Source of the DNA: Lepraria neglecta
Taxonomy: Eukaryota; Ascomycota; Lecanoromycetes; Lecanorales; Stereocaulaceae
DNA length: 64,000 nucleotides
NCBI GenBank assembly: GCA_033220425.1
Contig: CM065647.1
Span: 496,001 to 560,000, forward strand
Direction: 5' to 3'
In this document: positions 1 through 11,130 of the stretch, piece after piece
Numbering within the stretch: position 1 is the stretch's first letter
Layout of the letters: each line of letters starts with the position of its first letter
Translations under genes and position numbers: made by a program
The notes under the pieces: generated by a model
Seen by the model: only the letters and a program-made list of their open reading frames with translations
Databases searched by the model: none
What the model was told of the DNA's origin: nothing

Positions 1-218
1 AGGAGGAGTTGGGTTTTTTGGGTGGGGGTTTTGGATGTCCACCATGATTCGACTGATGGACATTCCCTTTTGGATGTCGGAGGAGGGTGCTGTGTTGAAG
101 GGATGGTGGAGTGCTTGGAGAATGCTATTGAATACGGTGTCGGTGTCGAGTTCCGGGTTGTCCCCGCATGAGACAACGGTGCGAGTCGTGCAGTTCGTGG
201 TTGCAACTGCAACCTTGG

Positions 219-271
219 CTGTAAGGTTGTTAGCAGCTTTATACAGTGGCAGATACCCCTTGATTACTTGC
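219..271 (-). other. Probable GC-AG intron in the HET-C-like pseudogene
   Basis: Read on the minus strand the segment starts GCAAGT, holds a GCTAAC branch-like motif near 232 and ends TTACAG. Removing it joins the frame ending at 272 to the open frame that continues to base 1. No GT donor keeps that frame, so a GC donor is inferred. Confidence 0.45.
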
Positions 272-1218
272 CAGCAGGTATTTTCAGAATACAGTCAAAA
301 ATGGTCCTTTGAGACCTGCGAATGGGTAGGATGGCCCCATAGAGCAACTTATCCATAGAAGCAGACAAAGAGCCAAGAATTTTGCCGACGAAAGTTTGAG
401 GATCAATCAGCTTTGTAATTTCGTCTCGCAGCTTGAAGAAGGGCTCGATGTCTTTCCACAAAGAGTTTGGTGCGGTGCCGCCCGCAGACGACTTGAGTCC
501 TTCTAGCTGACTATAAATTGTTGGAGGAACCTTGGCTCCAGCGAACTTTGCCCCATTGAGGGCAAGTTTGACGACGTCAATATTCGAGGCTAAAGAGCTG
601 CTATCGGAGCCTATTCTCTGTACGTATTTAGTCTCTTTCAAATCTTTGAGCTTCTCGTTGACAACCTACCACCTCAAGCTCATTTAGACTGCCAGATACT
701 ACCTGATCATCGAGCTCGCCGAGCAGGCTTTCATACCTGGTTGAAATGTAAGCTTGATATCTTAATGCTTTCCCTTAAGGAAAAACTGACAGATCGAGCG
801 GACCGAACGAGCCAGTAATCAATGGCGGCGCTGGTCCAGCAGCTGTGGTCACAACCGCGGCGTCTCAAATATAGGGGGAATACATCATTAAGGCCCGATT
901 CAGGCTCGCGTTGACCAATCATTCGTAGGCATAGTTCAACATAGTTTGAATGTGCAGCGAAAACTGAACCGTTAGAAGCATAGAGTCGCAACGAGCAGCG
1001 AATTAACTCACCCTCAAGGCAATGCAGAGTACCACCGAGGTGTCTCATTGAATCGTACTTGGTCTGGTCGTCTCCATCGGATTGCGGTCCTTTGGCGATG
1101 GCATCTTTTAGCTGACCACGGATATGTGCCGAGCTAGTCGTAATGCCGAATTTTTTCGTTGGCTATGTAATTCTTCATGACGCAAGTTAGCGATATCGTT
1201 GAAGACTCTACCGATTGG

Positions 1219-1287
1219 CAGCACTGGGCCGCGAAGCCTCTCGTCGACTTTTTGTGCCTCAGAGTCATATCCCTAGATAATCATGTT
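1219..1287. repeat. Left copy of 69-bp direct repeat flanking the transposon nest
   Basis: This 69-bp stretch matches 40211-40279 in the same orientation at 66 of 69 positions. It is HET-C coding sequence (the LRGPV block read on the minus strand). The two copies lie just outside the nested element block, 29 bp and 115 bp from the ends of the DNA transposon. Confidence 0.9.
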
Positions 1288-1316
1288 GGAAATTGCTTAG
1301 TCATGCTTAGAAGTTA

Positions 1317-1351
1317 TCCCGGCCCGACGACACCTCCGGCTCAGCGACACC
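1317..1351 (+). repeat. Left terminal inverted repeat of the pogo/Fot1 element
   Basis: Starts TCCCGGCCCGACGACACC and contains the motif CGACACC twice. It pairs with 40061-40095 at 29 of 35 positions, and five of the six differences are transitions. It is preceded by TTA. Confidence 0.85.
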
Positions 1352-2205
1352 CTATACAAAAAAATCGTCAAATTTTCAATCATGGATTGCTCTACCCACA
1401 ACGCTCGTATTAATCTCGTAATCGCTGATTTGTATCAGTAAGAGAAGCCTAATTTCAAGGCTACCGCTAGAAAACATATCGTTAATAATACGACCTTGAA
1501 ACGCTGATACCAAGGCCGACAGCTATCCAAGCAAGCTGCTTCTTCTGAATATTGCTAATACCTTACTTTCGCTCAAGAAGAGACCTTGATAGGCTTAATC
1601 AATAGCCTAACCGATCGTGGAATACCTCCTACTAGCCAGATTGTACGCAATTTAGCACAAGAGATAATTAGCCGGCCGGTAGGGAAGAACTGGACTGGCG
1701 ATTTTGTCAAGCGCTATAAAAACAGGCTCAGAAGCCTCTATCTACGAAATATCGATAGCCAGCGAATGAAAGCAGAGTATACGCCTTTATTTAAGTAATT
1801 CTATAACTTAGTAACTCTTCTAAAGCGTTGTTTAATCAGATTACTAATATTCAATATAGCTAATTACCGCTATCAAGAAATATAATATTACCGGCGATAA
1901 CCTCTACAACTGGGATGAAAAAGGATTCGTGATTGGCTAAGTAGGTACTATATAGCGTATAATAAGCAGGGAAGCCCTTAAAAACGTATTATATATACAA
2001 GGCAAGACGGAAGCAGAGAATTCATTAGCTTACTTATATATATTAACGCTATAGGAGCTACTCTCCCTCTATCACTTATCTATAAAGGTAAATCTATACT
2101 ATAAGATATATAGCTAGAGGACTGGCTACCTAAAGATACGGCCTATTTCGTAGTCTTATCAAACGGATAGAGTTATAATACTTTAGGTCTTTATTAGCTA
2201 GAAGT

Positions 2206-2408
2206 TGTCACAGCTTGGCCTTTGCTTACTGGTTGTGCCGATACGCGTAGTATAGAGTATGGTTATCGAACGTTCGATAACCGCTCATGGCTAGCGGCTT
2301 GGCGCGTCTCCAAGACGCGCAGGCTTTATATATCTATCTTCTCTCCTTAGATATATTCTCCTAGTTATATTACACCCCTATCGACTCGCTCTAGGCAGGC
2401 CCCTGATA
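2206..2408 (+). repeat. Left LTR of E1
   Basis: Begins TGTCACAGCTTGGCC and ends CCCTGATA. Matches 8026-8228 with scattered transitions. GAAGT precedes it. Confidence 0.92.
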
Positions 2409-5400
2409 TTAGAATATATCTTATCTTACCCCTGCCCTCGTGAGTTCGTCAGCGAGGTAAAATAAACGGCGAAGCTCGTAGCCAGTTAGCGAGTTAAAAC
2501 AAGTGTCGAGGAACCCCTTTTAGTATCCGATCTAGATTAGTACTATAGTATATCGTTGACACGTTAACGAAGGCTCTATTATATAAGCAAGCTCCTAGTA
2601 AGCGACCCCGAACCCTAGAAGCATCAGGTTAACGCGTTCTAAAGAGATCCGGCGCGATCTACAACGTCTAACCCCAACGATACTGTCCTAGGATAATATA
2701 TTTTTAACACATTCACCCTCTGCCTTAACCCTATCTCCAACCCCTGTCCTATTATAGTAAGAAGTAGTAATCTTAACATGACCTCCTACGAAAAACGCGA
2801 GGACGTCCTCCGGCGAGCAGAAGCCCGTCGACGTACCTCCTTCCTCCTACTAGACGATACCGCAGACGCTCAGGACGCTGCTACCGTGTTAGATATCCGA
2901 AACATACCTCAGTTACAGTATTGGGTATCTAAGGAGCCAGCTGCCGTGATGTCAGTCCTAATTAAGCTCCGCCAGGAACGAGACGCAGTATTGTCCTGTA
3001 TTGAAGAGTAGGATATAATAGCCGCTAGAAATGACGAAGCTATAGAAGCAGCGCGAGAAGCGCAGGCTTAGAGGCGAACTGCCTAGGATAAATACCGAAC
3101 TCTTAGATAAAGGAACTCCTAACTAGAAACCGAAGTCGGACGCCTAGAGGAGCAGATTACTATATTAGAAGAAGGTATACCTCCGCGCTAAATAACCCCT
3201 AGCTCTACTATCGGTAGTAACAAGTAGCGTACCGCCAAAATATCAGACCCCCTACTATTCTGCCAGCTAGATAGCGATATTACCTTAGAGGACTAGATAT
3301 AATATATCCGGGATAAGTTAATAGTAAATAAAGACTACTTTGAGGATGATACTACTAGAACTATCTATATTATCTCCCGTACTAGAGGTATTACTACTAA
3401 GTAGATATACTCCTACCGTACTAAAGACCCTAATTACTTCGCTACCCCCGACGAGGTACTAAGTATACTCTAAGATATAATAGGCAACCCTAATAAGCGG
3501 TCGGATATATATTAAGAGTTTAAGGCACTTAAAATAAAGGTGACCGAAACCTTCGCCGTATTCCTACCAAAATTCTATAAGTATACTATTTACTTAAAAC
3601 TTAATAAAGTAATTATAGTTAAGGAGTTAACTGAGAAGGTAACGCCTCGCCTTTAACGAGCTATTACTACTAATACTATAGAGTTTAATACGATTAAGGG
3701 ACTTGGAGACTACTATCAACGGGTAGATAATTAGTTATATAATATAGACTCTACCTATAAGTATAAGAAGGAGTTAGTTAAATACGTAATAGCCCTGCCT
3801 ACCAGTTCTTCAAAAGTACCCCGAGTCACTACGTATACGCCCCCGATAAAGCGTCTATCGGTTGAACCAGCCGTTATTATCGCCCCTAGACATACTATCT
3901 CCCCGAAACCACCCTCTAGTAACTATTATAACTATAGTAAAGAAGGCTACTAGGCTAAAGACTATCCTATTCTAAAGAAAGAGGGAATCTAGAAAATCGC
4001 TACTAATAGTAAGGACTCGACGAGCTCTAAGGATAAGCTTAGAGCCAGCGGAAATGAGATAAATGGGTTAAAGGTTTCGGAAAACTAGATATCCTTAGGG
4101 AAGTCGCTCCTGAGGACCTACTATTCTTATTATTAGTAGATATCTATAATCTATATAGAAGAAGATTATTTATATATTCTATTATATTACTTGCTTAAGG
4201 AAAAGAATACTAATCTAAAGCCCTTACTAATACTAGTACTACTACCTATTTATTTATTGATGAAAAAGAAGCGTAACTCCTATCCGATTACCTCGATATT
4301 GTTTCTATACCTCTCGCTAAACTATACTATCTCTGCGGTTATAACGGCAAGATACGAAAGATACCTATTACCTATACTATTTACCCCTCTATAAAGGTCT
4401 ATAACTATCTCGAGTCGACTATACCTATACTTATTACTAATCTAGGCAATTAATATATTATCCTCGGTAAGCTATAGATAAATAAGTATAAGGTCCTACT
4501 CGATATAGCGTATAACCGTATCATTTTCTTGCCTGGTCGCTGTAATTATACCGGAGCTCCTTAGGCTCGCCTAAAGGCTTTGAAGGAACCTCTACTACCG
4601 CTACTACCGCCACTACTACCTAAAGAAAGTAAGGCACTTAATATTGCGGAGATTAGCGCTACCGTATTCTATATATATACAAGGAAGCAAAAGAAGTATA
4701 ACGTCTAATACTTCTCTATAACAATAGCTGAGATAGAGAAGGCTATCCAGGTTAGATCTATACTAGACTAGATCTATAAAGTATCGGAAGCAACCGAGGG
4801 GATAATCAAGCAGAAGCTTCCTAAGGAATACTATAATCTTATTAATATCTTTAACCGGAGCAAAGTAAAGGAACTCCCGCTATATTAGTTATATAATTAT
4901 AAGATTGAATTGGAAGCTAGAAAGAAGCCACCTTAGAGTTACTTATACTCGATATCTAGATTCAAGCTCTAAAAGGTAAAAGAATACTTAGACGACAACC
5001 TTAAGAAGGGTTTTATCTTACCTAGTACGGCTCCCTATATATTACCGGTCCTCTTTGTTTAAAAGTATAATAGAAGTCTCTATTTCTATATCGACTATCA
5101 GAAACTCAATACTATTACAATCTGGAATTACTATCCTATACCGCTTATCGAGGAAACGCTCGCTCGTATTATTAGATATAAATATCTTACGAAGCTCGAT
5201 ATTATTACCGCATTTAATAAGCTTCGTATATATCTAGATAGCGAAGATCTCACAACGTTTACTACCTTCTTCGGGGCGTTCAAATACTATATCCTACTAT
5301 TTGGCCTGACTAATAGACCTACGTCCTTCTAGTACTATATGAATAATACCCTCTTCGAATACCTAAACGACTTCTACCAGGTCTATCTAGATAATATCCT

Positions 5401-8025
5401 AATCTATAGTAAGATAGAAAAGGAGTATAAGTAGTAGGTACGAAAGGTCTTACTAAAGCTTCGGGAGGCGGGATTACAGGTTAATATTGAGAAATACGAA
5501 TTCTATATCCAAGAAACAACCTTCCTCGGACTGATCGTATTAATAGAAGGTCTACGTATAGACCCTTCTAAAGTAGAGGCTATCGTTAACTAGGAACCCC
5601 TAACTCGTCTAAAGGAGGCACAAGCATTCGTTAGTTTCTATAACTTCTACTGCCGGTTTATTAAGGACTTCTCGAAAATGGTTAGACCCTTAGTATTACT
5701 TACTAAGAAGGATTATCTATTCCAGTAGTCTAAAGTATATTAAGTAGCCTTCGAGCGTCTTAAAAGTACGGTTACTAGTGCCCTAGTACTTCGGTATTAT
5801 AATAGATCGCGACCAGTAGTACTAGAGATAGATTCGTCCGATTATATTAATAGTAGTGTCTTATCCTAAGCGGACGATAACGGAGTCCTCTATCCGGTTA
5901 TATTCTATAGTAAGAACCTACTACCTATAGAGTATAACTATAAAATCTATAATAAGGAGCTACTTATAATCATCCGCTATCTAGAACACTAGCGTCCTAA
6001 ATTGGAATCAACCGATATCCCTATCCAAATATTCACCGATTATAAGAGCCTCGAATATTTTATATAGATAAAGGAGCTAACGCGCTGTTAGGCTCGATAG
6101 GTAGAGAAATTAGCTGATTTCAACTTTAAAATCATGTACCGGAGTAGTAAATCCAATAGTAAAGTAGACGCCTTAACGCGTATACTAAACTTAGTTCCTA
6201 CTAATAGACAGGATAAGCGTTAAAAGTATTAATACCGTGCTCTACTATCTCTAGAGTATTTTTAGAAGTATAGCGCTAAATCTAATTCGATTTCACAGGC
6301 CCGTTTTAGCGCAGGCCTGCGAAACCGATAGCCAATTAATTCACGGGAGCTAAACTCTAAATCGACTAGCGCGCGGTTCTCTAGGGACAGAGAATCTAAA
6401 AGGGGGGTAGCGGTAGCGACATTACATTAGACGAATAGATCAACGCGCTGACTAATTAGAATTTACCTCTATACACAAGGGTGGCGCTAGTAAACAAGGA
6501 GAATGACGACTATAGACGGATCCGTGATACCCTCGAGAAGGATCCGTCCCGGATATTCGAAATAATCAATTTATATTATTGCTCCAGCTATAATAACGCA
6601 CTCTTCTACAAGGATTATCTTTAGGTTCCAGTAATGGCTAAGCTCTGTACGGATATAATCAAGGAAAGCCATAACTAACCCGTATATAGCCATCCCGGTA
6701 GAGATAGGACGCTTGAGTTAGTAAAGAGACAGTTCTACTGGCGTAGCATAAAAGATAAGATCGCTCGCTATATCTGTAATTACTATATCTATCAACGAAG
6801 CAAGGCCCCTCGAGACCAATACAATAGGCTACTATAGGCTTTACCGGTGCCGGAACAACGCTGGCAAGATATCTCTATAGACTTCATCACTGGACTTCCC
6901 GTCTCGGAAGGGTTCAATACTATATACGCTATCGTGGATCGGCTTTCCAAGGAGCGCCACTACGCTCTATACATCGCGACAGACCGAGGCACGTCTGCGG
7001 AAGCTACGGCCGACATCCTGATAAGATATATCTTTCGCTCGTATAGTCTCCCAGAGTCAATCATTTCCGATCGAGGGCTATAGTTCGTATTATTAGTATA
7101 GAAGGTACTGTATTAGCAGCTGAAGATCGATATCAAGCTATCTACAGCGTTCTATCCGGAAACTAACGGTTAGACGGAACGGGCTAATCAAGACGTCGAG
7201 CGTTACCTGAGAACGTACTATATATATATACAAGATGATTAGGTCCGACTCCTTCCTATAGCCGAATTCGCGGATAATAACTCTATTACTAGTACTACGT
7301 AAGTAACTCCATTCTTTACTAACAAGGGTTTCTACCCGTAGATATCTTTCTCTCTACCTATAGATACTAGATCTACGGCTTATAAGCGTATCTAGTATAC
7401 TAAGGCGAACGATATTACTAATTATATAACGAGAGTCCTTGACTTTATAACCAAATAATCCGTTGTAAGCTATAGGAGAATAGTAGATCAAGCTAATAGA
7501 AAGAGGTCTAATATTATATACGACGAAGGAGATATGGTATTCCTATCTAGTCGGAATATAAGTATGGAATATCCGAGTAAGAAACTGGATAATAAGATAC
7601 TAGGACCGTTTAGGGTATTAGATAAAGTTGGATTATCCTACCGCCTAGAACTCCTAGCAAATATATAAATATATAATATCTTCTACCCTAGTCTACTACG
7701 AAAAGCGGCTACGGACCCTCTACCTGGTCAGTAAACGGAGCCGCCAAGACCTGTTACAGTAGACGGCCAGGAGGAGTAGGAGATCGACGACATCTTGGAT
7801 GCTCGACTATTCGGGCGTAATCGACGTCTATAGTTCAGGGTCCGGTGGAAGAACGAGTAGTAACCGGACTGCCAATAGTACTATACGGACGGCGACGAAT
7901 TTGGCAACGCTCAAGATATGGTCGACGACTTCTATGCGCGCTATCCAAACAAGCCTGGAAGTTCGAATCCGCTATAGTCGTCTGGCCTTATATATTAGGG
8001 ACGATACTTACTTGAGGGGGGGTAG

Positions 8026-8228
8026 TGTCACAGCTTGGCCTTTGCTCACTAGGTATGCCGATACGCGTAGTATAGAGCATGGTTATCGAACGTTCGATAA
8101 CCGCTTATAGCTAGCGGCTTGGCGCGTCTCCAAGACGCGTAGGCTTCATGTATCTATCTTCTCTCCTTAGATATATTCTCCTAGTTATATTACACCCCTA
8201 TCGACTCGCTCTAGGCAGGCCCCTGATA
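8026..8228 (+). repeat. Right LTR of E1
   Basis: Same 203-bp repeat as 2206-2408, followed by the target duplication GAAGT at 8229-8233. Confidence 0.92.
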
Positions 8229-8385
8229 GAAGTAATATTTTACTATTATATAAGCAAAAGAGCCGGAAGAGGATATTATTTATTGATTGTCGATAGATAT
8301 AGTAGTTATATTAATCTAAAGTTCATTGATCTATACGATAAACTACGTATTCTCGTATTAGTTTTACCTCTATATTTAATATATC

Positions 8386-8610
8386 TATAAGGGCCGACCA
8401 TAGAGATGCTAGACCAGGTTCGGGAGACTATCTCTCTAGTGCGGCTATGCGATAGCGTAAGTCGCATAGTGGATCGGCTTGATACGAGGGTGCAATCTCC
8501 CTCGATAAATGTGTTGTCTCTAAGGACTCCTACCTGAGTTCCTTAGGATTCAGTCTATCTAGTAGCAAATCTACTAGTTACTCAGTCACGTATACCTAGA
8601 CCCCGTTACA
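8386..8610 (+). repeat. Solo LTR of the E2B family
   Basis: A single 225-bp LTR matching 9165-9389 and 39333-39557. It has its own 5-bp duplication ATATC (8381-8385 and 8611-8615), so it is an independent insertion that lost its internal part by LTR-LTR recombination. It sits inside the pogo/Fot1 transposase. Confidence 0.9.
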
Positions 8611-9164
8611 ATATCGTTTATAACCTCTTAATATATCCCTTTTTACGCCTTTAGCGTCTTATTATACTAAGGGTCTTAATAAACTAATAATAAATAGTCT
8701 AGCTATAGTCTCTATATTGAAAAGAGCCTTTTAGAGCGTCTTCTAGCCTGCTTGGTAGAAGGTATTTACACCTGTAAATATCGCTTCCGGCTTCGAAAAA
8801 ACTAGTATTTAGCTCTATAATCTAGCGATAACTCTAGACAAAATTACTAAGCCGACTCCGACCGAAGCCCCTTTAATAGTAAAGATACTAATAATATATT
8901 ATACTATCCGCCGAGTCTAACGATAATACTATAATTAACCGAATTCACCTTTACTTAAGAAGCTTTTTCGAGTAAATAAACGCCTTACTTCTTAGTACTT
9001 AGTAGACTAATATATTATTAAAGGCTTAATAGTATCCTTTAGGAATAAAAAGAAGAAGAGACAATATAGTAAACGCTTTAATCTGCTTGGTGAAGAAGAT
9101 TCTAGGCCTTAATTCTTTAGCCTATAGCGAGTATAAGCTACCTATTAATTTCAAGCTATAAAAG

Positions 9165-9389
9165 TGTAAGGGCCGACTATAGAGATGCTAGACCAGATTC
9201 GGGAGACTATCCCTCTAGTACGGCTATGCGATAGCGCAAGTCGTATAGTGGATCGGCTTGATGCGAGGGTGCAATCTCCCTCGATAAATATGTTGTCTCT
9301 GAGGACTCCTACCTGAGTTCCTTAGGATTCAGTCTATCTAGTAGTAAATCTACCAGTTACTTAGTTACGCATACCTAGACCCCGTTATA
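9165..9389 (+). repeat. Left LTR of E2B
   Basis: Begins TGTAAGGGCCGAC and ends CCCCGTTATA. Preceded by AAAAG. More RIP-type transitions than the right copy. Confidence 0.92.
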
Positions 9390-9887
9390 TTTCTGAATCC
9401 TGAAACTCTCGCTATCATCGACACGATAGTAAAGGGGGTATACCCGTCTAATAACCGACCAACGCTGTAACTACCGTTACCGCTACCTACTAATTGACGC
9501 CGGTGTCGAGCTAGTTAGTCAAAATTCGAATCGAATATCGAATCGAATAGTTAACTATAAGTCGTAATAGCTTCCTTAGCGGGAGCAAGATAATAACTCA
9601 GATCGGATCCTAGCGATAGTACGCTTAGAGAAGCCGACGCGGGCGAAGAAGCCGGTGCTAGTACAATACAGGTGAATGCCGAGGAGTATACGGCGTTTTA
9701 GGCCTATTAGACACATCGTTGATAGGCCTTATTAAGTTTCAAGATATAAGGGATAGTAAAGAGATCGATCCTAAGCCTGAAGACAAAAGACCTAAAGCTA
9801 TATAAGGGTAATACCCCGGAGGAACTGGACGACTTTCTATATAAATACGAGCGTTAGTTCGATACTAAGGGCTTTAAGTAAGAAGAC

Positions 9888-10040
9888 TGTTATGGTTGCT
9901 AGATTAGTAAGCGCTTGCGCTTGCCTTATGTATTTCTTCCGCTTAGTAGCTAGAAAGAATCATCAGCTCATTCAACCCCAATAACTCGTTCATTGTGATC
10001 TTTGCGCGTTGCATATTTCATCCTTACTGAGACCCTGCCA
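9888..10040 (+). repeat. Left LTR of E3C
   Basis: Begins TGTTATGGTTGCTAG and ends ACCCTGCCA. Preceded by AAGAC; very few differences from 26483-26635. Confidence 0.93.
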
Positions 10041-10042
10041 AT

Positions 10043-10054
10043 TGGTAGCAACGG
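10043..10054 (+). promoter_or_regulatory. Primer binding site of E3C, complementary to initiator tRNA-Met
   Basis: TGGTAGCAACGG begins 2 nt after the left LTR. It is the exact complement of the 3' end (with added CCA) of the tRNA-Met-like gene at 51752-51823 in this same window. Reverse transcription of Gypsy elements is classically primed this way. Confidence 0.85.
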
Positions 10055-10098
10055 TAGTGTGTTCATTCCCGCCGTACACCAGCCAGTACATTCGTACT

Positions 10099-10537
10099 TG
10101 TTACGAACCACGTTGCGTGCGGTGGTCCGTTATATATGGATTGATTCTTAATAGGGATGGAGGTGCAACAGAGCAAGAGGGTGAAGCAGGCTTCAAGTGA
10201 TACTAAGCGGGTCTGGTATATGATCAGATGATATATGTTCAGTGCCTAGCCTAAGAGATCTATCGCATGTAGTAAACAATTGAATAGCAAGTTGAGCACG
10301 ATGCTCCAAGTGGTGCGAGCAGTGCTCCGTATATATAGACATACGAAATCCATGCCAAGCATTCCTGATCGCACTGGTCGCACTGATCGTACCGCGCTCA
10401 TTGCGACCACTACGCTCATCGCTTAATATGCTAAGCCTTCAGGGTCTGTCTGAGTTGGACACCGATTCGTCGACTCGAACTATAACGGGCGCTACGCTCC
10501 TTGAGCGCATCCCTGATTATGTTTCCTGATCGTAATA
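10099..10537 (-). repeat. Left LTR of E4D (3' LTR by orientation)
   Basis: 439-bp repeat starting TGTTACGAACCACG on the plus strand, preceded by GTACT. It keeps many CpA/TpG sites that are changed in the right copy. Confidence 0.92.
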
Positions 10538-10779
10538 TTAGCTCCCTCTCCCAGATTTCTCGTCCCGAGAAACTATCTATCCTTTATACTACCCCGACGT
10601 ACTAAACGTTTAGATAAACCGACCGTCTGCCGAACGGTGTTGGCCAGTAAGCTAACCGAAGTCGTGATACGGCCGTGTTCCCGATATATTGCCAGCGGCA
10701 AGTAGTACTTAATAGGTGCAGGTTCCGATAGGTATTCTAACTATGTAGGCAGCGGTAGAAAATACGACCTTATAGTATC

Positions 10780-11130
10780 GCCCCTTAAGATACGTCGTAT
10801 CGAGATAGAACGAAAGGAAGTGTAGTTATAGTTAAAAACTATGCGCGAAGAGTTAGCTCGTAATACGGAAGAGTCTATACGTCTTTAGGCTATACTAATA
10901 CGCCTTTAGACGTAGTACGAATAACTTAAAGATAAAAAGCGGAAGATTATAGACTAAGAGATATAGAATATTAAGGAGTTAGAAGAAGACTAGCGGTCTA
11001 TCCTAAGCGTTCCTGATAGCTAGATGTTCAACGTCTCGTCCGAACAGTTTGGCTTCCTAGACGGAACCGATTGGTCCTCCTTCCTAATTATTCCCGGAAC
11101 TCCTATAGAAGGTCCTAGCAGTTCCGGAGG
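10780..11130 (+). other. Antisense coiled-coil-like stretch in E4D
   Basis: On the plus strand, opposite to E4D gag-pol, about 350 bp reads as a charged heptad-like helix (many E, K, L, R and I) followed by an acidic and serine-rich tail, with few breaks. The minus-strand reading here is poor. The position, between the end of pol and the 3' LTR, is the same as that of the antisense stretch in the young element at 31417-32240. No family is recognised. Confidence 0.4.

Larger units (their letters stand above)
1..1287 (-). pseudogene. het-c: HET-C-like heterokaryon incompatibility gene, 3' part, decayed
   Basis: The minus strand carries recognisable blocks of the fungal HET-C family in the right order: a LRGPV block near 1240, MKNYIANE at about 1178-1155, a GTLHCLE block near 1020, HSNYVEL near 950, a GSFG block near 800, and the long helical C-terminal region at 641-264. 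HET-C proteins are secreted or membrane-associated glycine-rich proteins whose allelic differences trigger heterokaryon incompatibility in Neurospora. Two introns are credible: 1011-964 (GTGAGT donor, CTAAC branch, CAG acceptor) and 271-219 (GC donor). The reading frame must change several times between blocks outside these introns, so this copy looks dead. The 5' half lies 39 kb away at 40211-40767, beyond the transposon nest. The 3' end runs off the window. Family call is firm from block order; exact exon ends are not. Confidence 0.75.
2206..8228 (+). mobile_element. Gypsy (Ty3) LTR retrotransposon E1, RIPped
   Basis: Two 203-bp LTRs (2206-2408 and 8026-8228) bound a 6.0-kb element flanked by the 5-bp duplication GAAGT (2201-2205 and 8229-8233). 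A purine-rich tract precedes the right LTR (about 8012-8025). Internal order is gag (about 2778-4100), protease region, reverse transcriptase (about 4950-5600), RNase H (about 5800-6180), integrase (about 6640-7440) and a chromodomain-like tail (about 7740-7920). RT before integrase places it in Ty3/Gypsy, and the tail suggests a chromovirus. It is badly broken by RIP-type changes throughout. It sits inside the transposase of the pogo/Fot1 element. Confidence 0.9.

Noticed and set aside
1219-1287. 69-bp repeat as a target site duplication of a transposon
   Set aside because: Far too long for any family present, and separated from the element ends by unrelated filler.
8386-9389. Whether the two nearby LTRs (8386 and 9165) bound a small element
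   Set aside because: Their own target duplications differ (ATATC for the first, AAAAG shared by the second with 39558-39562), and the DNA between them is pogo transposase.
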